From contig NZ_FYEB01000004.1 of the NCBI RefSeq assembly GCF_900187445.1, positions 62,001 to 126,000 on the forward strand: 64,000 bases of DNA, written 5' to 3'. The notes beneath the pieces were generated by a model, which saw nothing but the letters and a program-made list of their open reading frames with translations, ran no database searches and had not been told where the DNA came from. Positions 19,601 through 27,292 of the stretch are shown here, piece by piece. A program made the translations under genes and the position numbers. The first letter of the stretch is position 1. Every line of letters starts with the position of its first letter. This DNA comes from Pseudomonas sp. Irchel s3b2 (GTDB lineage: Bacteria > Pseudomonadota > Gammaproteobacteria > Pseudomonadales > Pseudomonadaceae).

Positions 19601-21422
19601 CCTATTGGTCAAGACCCTGCCCGATGGCATTCAGGTCGAGTACCGTTACGATCGCCTCGGCCGACTGACCAGCGTCGATGACGGCCACGATCACCCGCTG
19701 GAATTCGAGTACGACCAGCAGGATCGCCTGATCACCGAGCACCAGGGCTGGGGCACCTTGCGCTATGGCTACGACGCCTGCGGCCAGCTCAAGCGACTGC
19801 GCCTGCCGGACAACAGCAAACTCGACTACCACCACGCCAAGGGCGGCGCGCTGACGGCCATCGATCTCAACGGCGCACGTCTTACAACCCACACATACAA
19901 ATCCGGCCGCGAACAGCAGCGCCAGCAAGGCCTGTTGCTCAGTGAATATGCCTACGACGACCAAGGCCGTTTGAAGGCTCATGCGGTCAGCCAACAGCAA
20001 AAAAACCTCTACCGCCGCGACTATGCCTACGGCCTCAACGGCAATCTCGACCAAATCGCCGACACCCGCCACGGCCAGCGCAATTACCAATACGACCCGC
20101 TCGACCGCCTGACCCGCTTGCGTCACACCCGCGACGACCCACCTGAGTCCTTCGCCCACGACCTGGCCGGCAACCTGCTGATGCAGGATCGGCCCGGCCC
20201 GACTACCGTCAAGGGTAATCGCCTGCTCATGCAGGGCGACCGCCATTACGACTACGACGCCTTCGGCAACCTGACCCACGAACGCCGCGGCACCGCGCAG
20301 AAACTCGTCACCGAGTACCGCTACGACTGCCAGCACCGACTGGTCGGCGTCACCACTCCGGACGGTCGTTGCACCAGTTACCGCTACGACGCCTTCGGCC
20401 GTCGCATTGCCAAAACCGTTGATGGCAAAACCACCGAGTTTTTCTGGCAGGGCGACAACCTCGTTGCTGAAAGCAGCAGCGAGCATTACCGCAGCTACGT
20501 TTATGAGCCCGGCAGCTTCCGCCCGCTGGCCATGCTTGACGGCAAAGGTCCGCGCCAGGCTTGCCCGTTTTACTACCAACTCGATCACCTCGGCACGCCG
20601 CAGGAACTGACCGATTTTGGTGGCGAGATCGTGTGGTCGGCGAAGTACAACGCCTACGGCAAAGTCACGCATCTGGCGTTGGGCGGGGGCGAGCAGCTTG
20701 AGCAACCGCTACGCTTTCAAGGGCAGTACTTCGACGCCGAGAGCGGTCTGCACTACAACCGGCATCGGTACTATGATCCGGAGGTTGGCCGGTACCTGAC
20801 GCCGGACCCGATCAAGGTGGCGGGTGGGCTGAACCAGTATCAATACACCCCGAATCCGACGGGGTGGGTTGATCCGTTGGGGTTGAGCGGAAATTGCCCG
20901 CCGCCGAATAAGCCTGGGTGTCAGGCGCCGGATGATACGACTGGGATTAAAGTTGATGAGGGTGAGCCTGAGTTACCGAAATCCAAGTTAAGTGCTGAGG
21001 AGCTTGCCAAGAAAGAAATTAAGAGATTAAACGACAGTCAGGGCATGCATATGGTGGGGAAGCATGGTCCAGAGGTTCCAGATGCCGCATTGAAACAACG
21101 AGCTATTGATGGTACGGATCCTATTACTGGTAAAAAACCGCGAAAAAGAAGAGGTAATTCGAGCTCTAGGTTTTCTAGTTGGGTGATTATGCAAAGGGCA
21201 TACAATCTTGGAACAACGAGGGTGGAACAAGGCTTGCCGCGGTTTACAGGAAAAGATTCTCAGCAGGCAGATATTGTGAGGATGAGACTTCCTGGCGCAG
21301 GAGAGGGTTATATACCCAATGCTAAGTCGGAAAAAAATCCGAAATTGATTGAAATGAATGGGTTTGAAATGAAATTCGATCCTGTAACTGGCGTACCGTT
21401 TACGCTATATCCTATTAAGTAG
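16662..21422 (+). CDS. RHS-repeat polymorphic toxin with variable C-terminal tip
   Basis: This 1586-residue protein has a unique N-terminal region (1-240). A hydrophobic pair of helices follows (about 282-335: LLLDILIGIVLTFTGAGAGI), then a DUF6531-type entry (NKCPVSMVTGEELLTLTDGAL) and many YD repeats. The RHS core ends with the boundary motif DPEVGRYLTPDP ... NPTGWVDPLGLSG (D1404). RHS cores encapsulate a toxic tip and are often delivered by type VI secretion. The last about 178 residues, from AT-richer DNA, carry H1463 and H1468 in HMVGKHGPEV and an SSSRFSSW segment, loosely like BECR-type RNase toxins; this is a guess. No PAAR domain or T6SS gene is visible. The next gene is a probable immunity protein. 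Confidence 0.9.
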   Translation: MEHVTRIEEELDSFPHTLSLYREQLNHWLSQSADKASHVADLPSLMGMERIIKFGSSSTAVSSGDDDFLSTVVQCPKGGILEIESKFESVYDIPLGNIQVDVIAMEGGKSTPVTLDENGKGMFRGEEGKRYRVHVQSEVTPDQVSELFSSYDGLSKALEAWLRSEWEGFKPQWSQSTLVAAGNGMLAGSWAAIEGVWDSISLLSDILQDPRQFADRLGSGADQLRELAEKSPQVMEKIQLLASDEAALCLLLRTASLWLEMLPPSEVAGKTAEAVSTGVVQLLLDILIGIVLTFTGAGAGIAYLSMRLANYGARIIDAVLRLVKAIFTIIDSFMSYVDRYKKVAARGIAAGLKKGRMQLRWDAQRNTTLKQNEHRDDVSKQATNPNGDSADSADKTATNKCPVSMVTGEELLTLTDGALDGILPFDFIRFYRTSAAEIDCGLGFGWSHSLAHRLEMEGDQVIWIDHENRRTTFPLPSIERSAIHNSLSRAAIYLGAVPEELILAQAGDDARFYHFHNGRLTAISDAYDNRLRITRDRQERIQRLDNGADRALLLRYDRAHLIAVDYQVFVPAQTLDEAWQTEQTLVSYRYDERDQLIEASNAAGESERYDYDDRHVILQRQLAGGASFFWAWERSGKAARCVRHWASFAQMDARYVWDDHGSVVVKNADGSEEVYEHDDRARLVRKVGLDGGEQLKVYDDQGRLVAEQDPLGAVTEYRYDEVGRLVALIPPEDEPTAYEYRNGFLHARYRGKAVWKYQRNAQGDVTEATDPDGHITHYHYDPQGRLLSIRYPDTSRHVFVWNALGQLLEETLPDGGLRRFSYDALGRQTTRQDEHGALTRYQWDAVGRLLQTTLPTGAIRGFSYNAYGQITAERDELGRITRYEYADDLHLVSRRINPDGTQLKYRYDNAQLLLTEIENESGEKYQLDYTPSGLIRQETGFDGRRTAYVYDLNGHLLEKTEFGDDGSQLITGYQRDSAGRLLVKTLPDGIQVEYRYDRLGRLTSVDDGHDHPLEFEYDQQDRLITEHQGWGTLRYGYDACGQLKRLRLPDNSKLDYHHAKGGALTAIDLNGARLTTHTYKSGREQQRQQGLLLSEYAYDDQGRLKAHAVSQQQKNLYRRDYAYGLNGNLDQIADTRHGQRNYQYDPLDRLTRLRHTRDDPPESFAHDLAGNLLMQDRPGPTTVKGNRLLMQGDRHYDYDAFGNLTHERRGTAQKLVTEYRYDCQHRLVGVTTPDGRCTSYRYDAFGRRIAKTVDGKTTEFFWQGDNLVAESSSEHYRSYVYEPGSFRPLAMLDGKGPRQACPFYYQLDHLGTPQELTDFGGEIVWSAKYNAYGKVTHLALGGGEQLEQPLRFQGQYFDAESGLHYNRHRYYDPEVGRYLTPDPIKVAGGLNQYQYTPNPTGWVDPLGLSGNCPPPNKPGCQAPDDTTGIKVDEGEPELPKSKLSAEELAKKEIKRLNDSQGMHMVGKHGPEVPDAALKQRAIDGTDPITGKKPRKRRGNSSSRFSSWVIMQRAYNLGTTRVEQGLPRFTGKDSQQADIVRMRLPGAGEGYIPNAKSEKNPKLIEMNGFEMKFDPVTGVPFTLYPIK

Positions 21423-21429
21423 GTGGTAA

Positions 21430-21840
21430 ATGTTTATTGATCCAGATGATGGGCAGCCATACCTTCCGACACCCGCTTTTTTTTTGGCGGGGATTGATAT
21501 TTATGATCGTGAAGAAACGTTAGGGGAAGAACTGGAAAAACTTGATCCCAATGATCCGACTGATAGAGAAAAAATAATAGTTAAATACTGTTTGCCTACA
21601 AGAAAGACGTACCGGCACAAATTTCTGATTTATAAATGTCTGAAGGAGGCTCTTCAGGACGAAACATATGATTTTCAGTCGCTGTTGGCATATGACCCAG
21701 AAGCCTTTTCTTCATTTCCTGATGGGTGGGACGAAATGGAAAATACACGGGCTTTTTTTGAAGATATTTTTCGGTTAGCAACCGTGGTATGGAAAAACGA
21801 CCTTCAAAAAGCCAGTCTCGAAGATCAGTCCACTTGGTAA
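21430..21840 (+). CDS. Probable immunity protein for the RHS toxin tip
   Basis: This 136-residue, strongly acidic, soluble protein has no recognised family. It begins 7 nt after the RHS stop, with AGGTGG as ribosome-binding site. Its codons are AT-rich, like those of the toxin tip and unlike the RHS core. Size, position, acidity and composition fit the standard toxin-immunity arrangement of polymorphic toxin loci. Function is inferred from context alone. Confidence 0.7.
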   Translation: MFIDPDDGQPYLPTPAFFLAGIDIYDREETLGEELEKLDPNDPTDREKIIVKYCLPTRKTYRHKFLIYKCLKEALQDETYDFQSLLAYDPEAFSSFPDGWDEMENTRAFFEDIFRLATVVWKNDLQKASLEDQSTW

Positions 21841-21956
21841 GTTGAAATTGATGGTGTGGCGGCGAAATTTCTGGACAAGCTCGTCGGAAGTTTCCTTCAA
21901 CTCGTAGCGGTTTCCATGAACTGGTGTGAATTGTTTTCCAACGATAGTCTCTGGTG

Positions 21957-22190
21957 GTCACTGAAAATTCAGTGGCAGGGTGTAGGAACCCTTCAAGACT
22001 AGAGAGGACGCTTTGGCGTCGACACCTGAATTGCGGCCATCAACGTGTGTCCGTAAGATCAGTTGCGGCGGCTGTGCGCGGGCACGCTTCGGTGTGGTCG
22101 AGTTCTCTGGTCTCGATATTCCTACCCCGCGTATAGCTGCCACCCAAGCCTGTAGGAAGGCCGATGGTAGCGCCCATTACTACCAGAGGT
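21957..22190 (+). ncRNA. Candidate structured RNA: chain of eight hairpins upstream of a small DUF gene
   Basis: Read from the sequence, the stems are: CACTGA/TCAGTG (21959-21974); AGGGT/ACCCT with loop GTAGGA (21977-21992); GACGC-TTTG-GCGTC (22007-22020); GACAC/GTGTC (22021-22051); CACGC-TTCG-GTGTG, a cUUCGg tetraloop (22083-22096); TCGAG/CTCGA (22098-22116); GCCT/AGGC with the same loop GTAGGA (22148-22161); and TGGTAG/CTACCA (22165-22185). The last stem ends against the AGAGG ribosome-binding site of the gene at 22197. Such density fits a cis-acting leader or a small RNA. GGA in two loops recalls RsmA/CsrA sites. No known family is claimed. Confidence 0.45.
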
Positions 22191-22196
22191 TTCAAT

Positions 22197-22526
22197 ATGA
22201 AAAGTCTTCACCCCGATCCACCCTACGAAAAACCAATGCCCCACCCCAAAAGCCGCTTCATGGCGCTCACCAGCAACTGCACTGACATACCCACCCTGTT
22301 CGTCGATACCCACGCGCCGCTCGATGTTTTGTATGACGCCGCCAGCTATCGAATTCGCGCAGTCACTCAGGTGCTCGAAAACATGTCCATGCGCGGCTCG
22401 GTCGAGTGCGACTCGATCATCCTCAGCGACTTCGCCTTGCTCTGTGCCATTCCTCTGAGGGATGGGTGTGATGTGCTGGATGTGATTGGGCGGCGGTTAA
22501 GGGCACGGCCTTCGGGCGATGCCTAG
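22197..22526 (+). CDS. Small DUF3077/DUF6124-like Pseudomonas protein
   Basis: This 109-residue protein of unknown function resembles the small Pseudomonas DUF3077/DUF6124 families: a polar N-terminus, then LFVDTHAPLDVLYDAASYRI and a helical tail. ATG 22197 follows AGAGG at 8 nt; the longer frame from 22164 lacks a site and would run into the hairpin before it. No signal peptide or membrane helix is seen. It sits immediately downstream of the hairpin chain described above. Confidence 0.65.
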   Translation: MKSLHPDPPYEKPMPHPKSRFMALTSNCTDIPTLFVDTHAPLDVLYDAASYRIRAVTQVLENMSMRGSVECDSIILSDFALLCAIPLRDGCDVLDVIGRRLRARPSGDA

Positions 22527-22564
22527 TGACGGATTAGTCCCTGGGAATTTGCGGTGCCTGAGCG

Positions 22565-22684
22565 GGCCTTTTCGCGGGCAAGCCTCGCTCCTACAGGGTT
22601 TTGTGTCGTTTGTGAGTATTGCGAATGACGCAAGAGGCTGTAGGAGAGCCAGGCTTGCCGCTTCGCGACCCAACGGGGGCAAGC
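22565..22684. repeat. REP elements between DUF gene and emrB-like gene
   Basis: Two elements lie in this convergent gap: TTCGCGGGCAAGCCTCGCTC (about 22570-22596) and GTAGGAGAGCCAGGCTTGCC with partner GGGGGCAAGCCT (about 22640-22684). The second reaches the 3' end of the minus-strand efflux gene. Confidence 0.75.
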
Positions 22685-22685
22685 C

Positions 22686-24278
22686 TCAATGCCCATCGGC
22701 ACTCGGCGCGGCCGGTGGTTGCACCCTGCGCATCAAGGGCACCATCGCTGTGGCGAGGATGAAGCAGACCATGATCATCAGAAACGCGTCGCCGTAGGTT
22801 TGCGTCTGCGCTTCGCGGTAGGTCAGCAGCCATAGCTGACGCAGGCTGGCGGTGACGCCGATGTCGCCGCTCTGGCCGAGGGCGGAAAAATTATTGCCAA
22901 CCTGGGACAGCCACTGATTCAGCGCTTCGTTGGTGCTGTTGAGGTTCTCCGCCAACCTGGTGAAGTGCAGGTTGGTGCGGTCATTGAGGATGGTCGCGCA
23001 GGCGGCGATGCCCATCGCGCCGCCGAGGTTGCGCATCAGGTTGAACAACCCTGAGGCATGTTTGAGCCGTGCCGGTGCCAACCCGCCGAGGGTCAGGGTT
23101 ACCGCGGGCGGCACTGCCAGTTGTTGAGCGATCCCGCGCAAGGCTTGTGGCAGCATCAATTCCTTGGCCCCCCAGTCGTGGGTGATCGGGCTGAAATCCC
23201 ACATCGACAGGGCAAACAATCCAAGGCCGGTCATCATGATCCAGCGCAGGTCGATGCGGTTGGCCAGAAAGGCGTACAGCGGAATCGCCAGGATCTGGAA
23301 CACCCCGGTGGAAAACACTGCCAGGCCAATGTCCAGCGCGCCGTAACCGCGCACCCGGCCGAGAAACAGCGGCGTCAGGTAAATCGTCGCGAACAGGCCG
23401 ATCCCCGTGACGAATGAAAAGAAGCAGCCGAGGGCGAAGTTACGGTCTTTCAAGGCACGCAGATCGACGATCGGATTGGCCACATGCAGGGTGCGACCAA
23501 TGAACGCCAATCCGGCCAGGCCGCTGATCCAGGCAGTGGTCAGAATCGTGCTGTCGCTGAACCAGTTCCAGCGCGGGCCTTCTTCCAGGGTGTATTCCAG
23601 GCAGCCGAGAAACACCGCCATGAACAGCATGCTCAGGTAGTCGGCGCCCTTGAGCAGCGACAGTTCCGGTTGATCGATTTTCACCAGCATCGGCACTGCC
23701 ACCGCGACGAAAATCCCCGGCACCAGATTGATGTAGAACAGCCAGTGCCAGGACGAAATGTCCGTGATCCAGCCACCGATCACCGGCCCCAATGTGGGTG
23801 CCAGCGAGGCCACGGCACCGATGGTTGCGGCGGCGATTACCCGTTGTTTACCGGTGAAGAAAAAGAATGCGGTGGTGAATACGAGCGGGATCATCGAGCC
23901 ACCAAGAAATCCTTGCAGGGCGCGGAAGACGATCATGCTCTGGATGTTCCAGGCCGCGCCGCAGAGCAGGCTGGCCAGGGTGAAACCCACCGCCGAGGCG
24001 CAGAACAGCCAACGGGTCGAGAACACCCGGGACAGCCAGCCGGACAGCGGAATCACGATGATTTCGGCGATCAGGTAACTGGTCTGCACCCAGGCGGTTT
24101 CGTCGGTGCCGGCCGAGAGCCCGCCGCCGATGTCACGCAGTGACGCCGAGACGATCTGAATGTCCAGCAGCGCAATGAACATGCCGATGCACATCGTGGC
24201 GAAGGCGAACACCTTGGTCGCCGTCGCCATGTTGGCGGCATTGAACGGTTGCGCGGGGGCGGCGAGGACGCGGTTCAT
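22686..24278 (-). CDS. DHA2-family MFS multidrug efflux transporter (EmrB-like)
   Basis: This 530-residue inner-membrane drug/proton antiporter has the 14-helix layout of the EmrB/QacA family. The family segment SASLRDIGGGLSAGTDETAWVQTSYLIAE follows helix 1, shown here in part, and the helix-5 motif GPVIGGWITD is present. With the EmrA-like adaptor encoded just upstream it should pump hydrophobic compounds or uncouplers, using an outer-membrane channel encoded elsewhere. Its ATG overlaps the stop of the adaptor gene (ATGA), so the two are translationally coupled. Substrate is unknown. Confidence 0.92.
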   Translation of the reverse strand: MNRVLAAPAQPFNAANMATATKVFAFATMCIGMFIALLDIQIVSASLRDIGGGLSAGTDETAWVQTSYLIAEIIVIPLSGWLSRVFSTRWLFCASAVGFTLASLLCGAAWNIQSMIVFRALQGFLGGSMIPLVFTTAFFFFTGKQRVIAAATIGAVASLAPTLGPVIGGWITDISSWHWLFYINLVPGIFVAVAVPMLVKIDQPELSLLKGADYLSMLFMAVFLGCLEYTLEEGPRWNWFSDSTILTTAWISGLAGLAFIGRTLHVANPIVDLRALKDRNFALGCFFSFVTGIGLFATIYLTPLFLGRVRGYGALDIGLAVFSTGVFQILAIPLYAFLANRIDLRWIMMTGLGLFALSMWDFSPITHDWGAKELMLPQALRGIAQQLAVPPAVTLTLGGLAPARLKHASGLFNLMRNLGGAMGIAACATILNDRTNLHFTRLAENLNSTNEALNQWLSQVGNNFSALGQSGDIGVTASLRQLWLLTYREAQTQTYGDAFLMIMVCFILATAMVPLMRRVQPPAAPSADGH

Positions 24279-25402
24279 GGCGCGCTGGCTACGGCCGGGG
24301 ATTCAGCTTCGGGCTCGGTGCGGGTATCCACTTCAGCCGTCACTGACAAACCGGGACGCAGATGACCGAGTACGCCGTCAGCGGGATCGAGCAGGATTCG
24401 CACCGGTACTCGCTGGACGATTTTGGTGAAGTTGCCAGTGGCGTTTTCCGGTGGCAGTACGCTGAATTGCGAACCACTGGCCGGTGCGAGGCTGTGCAGA
24501 TGACCGTGGAATTCACGTCCCTTGAGCACGTCCGCATGAACGATCACGCGCTGGCCCGGCGTCATCCGCGACAGTTGATCTTCCTTGAAATTGGCATCGA
24601 CCCACAGCCCGCTGGCCGGCACCACCGACAGCAGTTGCGAACCGGCCTGGGCGTAAGCGCCGACCCGTGCCCGACGATTGCCGATCACGCCGTCGACCGG
24701 GGCTTTCAACTCGGTGTAACCGACGTTCAACTGCGCCAGATCACGCTCGGCCCGCGCCTGTATCAACGCGGCGCGCGCCTGCTGTTTCTGGGTTTCAATC
24801 ACATTCAATTGGCGTTGCGCGGCCAGCAATTCGGCCTGAGCCCGGGCACTCTGCGCCTGTGCAGTCTTGAAGGTGGCATCGGCCCGTTGCGCGCTTTCCA
24901 CCGAGACGGCATTGCTGTTCACCAGGCGTTTGTAGCGGGCGTTATCGTCCCGCGAGCGCGCGGTTTCGGCGCCCGCGGCATCAATGCCGGCACGGGCCTG
25001 GCCGATCACCGCGTATTGCAGCTGTTCGGTGGCGTCGAGGTTGGCGAGCAGCGCTTCTTCAGCGGCCACTGCCCCTTCAGCCTTGACCAGGTTGGCGCGA
25101 TAGTCACGAGCATCGAGGCGGATCAGCACATCACCGGCCTTGACCTTCTGGTTGTCGGTGACCAGCACCTCTTCGATATACCCCGCGATTTTCGGCCCGA
25201 TCACCGTGACGTCACCACCTATGTAGGCATCGTCGGTTTCTTCGATGAAACGCCCGGCGGTCCACCAATGGGCTGCGTACAGCCCGATGAACACCAGGGC
25301 CGCGATGGCCGCCGTCAGCAAGAGCAACCTTTTAAGCAGGGGAGACTTGGGGGTGGTCACCGCGACAGCAAGGTCGGGTTCAAGACTGGGCATGCTGGTC
25401 AT
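24275..25402 (-). CDS. EmrA-like membrane-fusion protein
   Basis: This 375-residue HlyD-family adaptor has a cytoplasmic N-terminus and one membrane helix (LLLLTAAIAALVFIGLYAA). The biotinyl-lipoyl half-motifs follow (TDDAYIGGDVTVIGPKIAGYI and, after a long coiled coil, YTELKAPVDGVIGNRRARVG, each shown in part). A beta-barrel domain ends the protein. It links the EmrB-like pump to an outer-membrane channel. It is the promoter-proximal gene of the two-gene operon; a palindrome in its upstream region may be the operator. Confidence 0.92.
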   Translation of the reverse strand: MTSMPSLEPDLAVAVTTPKSPLLKRLLLLTAAIAALVFIGLYAAHWWTAGRFIEETDDAYIGGDVTVIGPKIAGYIEEVLVTDNQKVKAGDVLIRLDARDYRANLVKAEGAVAAEEALLANLDATEQLQYAVIGQARAGIDAAGAETARSRDDNARYKRLVNSNAVSVESAQRADATFKTAQAQSARAQAELLAAQRQLNVIETQKQQARAALIQARAERDLAQLNVGYTELKAPVDGVIGNRRARVGAYAQAGSQLLSVVPASGLWVDANFKEDQLSRMTPGQRVIVHADVLKGREFHGHLHSLAPASGSQFSVLPPENATGNFTKIVQRVPVRILLDPADGVLGHLRPGLSVTAEVDTRTEPEAESPAVASAP

Positions 25403-25430
25403 AGAGAAGTACCTGTGAGAAACGATGCTT

Positions 25431-25446
25431 TATTACGCGTGTAATA
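25431..25446. promoter_or_regulatory. Candidate operator upstream of the emrAB-like operon
   Basis: TATTAC-GCGT-GTAATA is an inverted repeat with 6-bp perfect arms, 29 nt upstream of the adaptor ATG. A related half-site, GTAATATT, follows at 25455-25462. The spacing fits a MarR- or TetR-type dimer site overlapping the promoter. No regulator gene is adjacent. Confidence 0.45.
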
Positions 25447-25688
25447 TGACGTAGGTAATATTTTCTGACAATGGGTTTAGGCTGCCGGTCGTCAGGTTGG
25501 CTTTGAGTTATAGGACGTTCGCGGACTTCTTTTATCGAACGCCTTGGCGCCCGCCCTCGGTTTTTGATTCTGATTCAACATCCCATCCAGTCTTCCGACG
25601 GGGCCACAACACGGGGATAGAGGGAATCCATTGCTTCCAGTTAATAGGAAGCATTACTATTCACGCCTCCTCTCCACAGCACACCGCA

Positions 25689-26189
25689 ATGACCCCCAAG
25701 CTGCCCCGCAGACCCGGTTTTTTCGAGCATTACGAAGAGTTGATCGGCACCTGGACCCGTCGCCTGAGAAATCGTCAGCAGGCCGAGGACCTGGCCCATG
25801 ACACCTTCGTGCGGGTGCTTGAGTCCGATTCGGCGGCGGTGCAGCAACCTCGGGCGTATTTGCACCAGACCGCGCGCAATATTGCGGTAGACGGTTATCG
25901 GCGTGAGGATCGGCGGGGTGCCATGGAGTCGGAGGCGATCGATCACAGTGTGTCGTCGTCCGGCGACCCGGAGCATTTCATGCACGCGATCCAGTTGGCG
26001 GATTCCATTGAACGGGCGCTCACCGAGCTGCCGGTCAACTGTCGCAAGGTGTTCGTCTGGCAGAAGATCGAAGGCCTGACCCAGGCTGAAATCGCCGAGC
26101 GCCTGGGGCTGTCCAAGAACATGGTGGAAAAGTATATGATCCGCACCCTGCGGCATTTGCGTGATCGTCTGGACGGGTTACAACCATGA
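25689..26189 (+). CDS. fecI: ECF sigma factor FecI
   Basis: This 166-residue ECF sigma factor of the FecI family has region 2 with AEDLAHDTFVRVLE and region 4 with LPVNCRKVFVWQKIEGLTQAEIAERLGLSKNMVEK, given here in part. It should direct RNA polymerase to the fecA promoter when ferric citrate binds FecA. The open frame extends to 25497, but ATG 25689 (MTPKLPRRPG) is preferred because the upstream stretch has no sigma-factor homology. The AT-rich segment near 25641-25666 may hold a weak Fur site, not convincing enough to list. Confidence 0.88.
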   Translation: MTPKLPRRPGFFEHYEELIGTWTRRLRNRQQAEDLAHDTFVRVLESDSAAVQQPRAYLHQTARNIAVDGYRREDRRGAMESEAIDHSVSSSGDPEHFMHAIQLADSIERALTELPVNCRKVFVWQKIEGLTQAEIAERLGLSKNMVEKYMIRTLRHLRDRLDGLQP

Positions 26190-26229
26190 TTCGCTGCGTC
26201 TTCTCATCCCCGGCCAAACAGGACTTTCC

Positions 26230-27204
26230 ATGATGGATACTCGTGATTGTGCGTGCGGGCGAACAACGGTTCGCGACGACGCGGCGCGGTGGTTTGTGCG
26301 TTTGCAGGAACCCGCCGTCAACGCCGAAGAGCAGCGAGGCTTCGAAATCTGGCTGGACGAACATCCTCAGCATCGCGACGAATATCAAATGCTCCAGAGC
26401 CTGTGGTCGGCGGCGGATCTGCTGCCGGCCAAGCGTTTGCATGCTTTGTGCGAAACCCCGCCGGCACGCCGCACACGTCATCCGCTGGTGCGTTACGCGG
26501 TGGCTGCCAGTGTGTTGACGGTGGCGCTCGGCCTGGGGTTGTTCAGTGGCTTGAACCAGCCGGCGACCTACACGGCTGAATATTCCACGGCCCTTGGCGA
26601 GCGTCGCCATGTGGCGTTGCCGGACGGTTCGGTGATAGATCTGAACAGCCGCAGCCGGGTGCAGGTTCGCTATGAAAAGCACCGTCGCGGCATCGAATTG
26701 ATGCAAGGCGAGGCAATGTTCAGCGTCGAGCACGACAGCCGCCGACCGTTCGTGGTCGAAGCGGGCAGCGGCAAGGTCACGGTCACTGGCACCCGTTTTG
26801 ATGTGCGTCGCGACAGCGCTGAAACCCGGGTCGCGGTGGAGCAGGGCACGGTCAAGGTTCAAGGTAATGGCGCCGATTTCGTCAGCCTTACCGCCGGCCT
26901 CGGTACTCGCGTCGATGCCCAGGGTTTTGTCGCTGCCGCTTATGCGGTCAATCCTGCAGAACTGACCGCATGGCGCAGCGGCAAACTGGTGTTCAACAAC
27001 GCCAGCCTCAGTGAAGTGGCCGAAGAGGTGTCGCGCTATCGGGAAAAACCGCTGACGGTCGACAATGCCAAAGTGGGCAATCTGCGCCTGACCAGCGTGT
27101 TCAAATCCGACAACACCGACGCATTGCTCAAGGCCTTGCCGAGCATTCTGCCGGTAGCCATTCGGACCCTCGATAACGGCAGTCAGGAAATAATTGCCCG
27201 ATAG
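26230..27204 (+). CDS. fecR: FecR-family anti-sigma factor / signal transducer
   Basis: This 324-residue inner-membrane protein has an N-terminal DUF4880 segment (DDAARWFVRLQEPAVNAEEQ) that binds the sigma factor. A single membrane helix (YAVAASVLTVALGLGLFSG, about 87-105), a periplasmic FecR domain and a C-terminal STN-like tail follow. It passes the FecA occupancy signal to FecI. ATG 26230 has AGGA 6 nt upstream; the frame is open from GTG 26161, inside fecI, which is less likely. It lies 40 bp after fecI, in the same operon. Confidence 0.9.
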   Translation: MMDTRDCACGRTTVRDDAARWFVRLQEPAVNAEEQRGFEIWLDEHPQHRDEYQMLQSLWSAADLLPAKRLHALCETPPARRTRHPLVRYAVAASVLTVALGLGLFSGLNQPATYTAEYSTALGERRHVALPDGSVIDLNSRSRVQVRYEKHRRGIELMQGEAMFSVEHDSRRPFVVEAGSGKVTVTGTRFDVRRDSAETRVAVEQGTVKVQGNGADFVSLTAGLGTRVDAQGFVAAAYAVNPAELTAWRSGKLVFNNASLSEVAEEVSRYREKPLTVDNAKVGNLRLTSVFKSDNTDALLKALPSILPVAIRTLDNGSQEIIAR

Positions 27205-27292
27205 ATTCAGGTTTTTTTCGAGTTCTTCGTCTTCTTGTCCAACTGCAACTGGTTTGCATTAACAGGCGCACACTCTAGCGATCCACAGGACA

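Noticed and set aside
22013..22285. 90-codon plus-strand frame through the hairpin-rich region
   Set aside because: It overlaps the DUF3077-like gene in another frame, contains the palindromic stems and has no family resemblance.
25641..25666. Possible Fur box before fecI (AATAGGAAGCATTACTATTC)
   Set aside because: Only about 8 of 14 arm positions match the 7-1-7 consensus, so it is too weak to list as a site.
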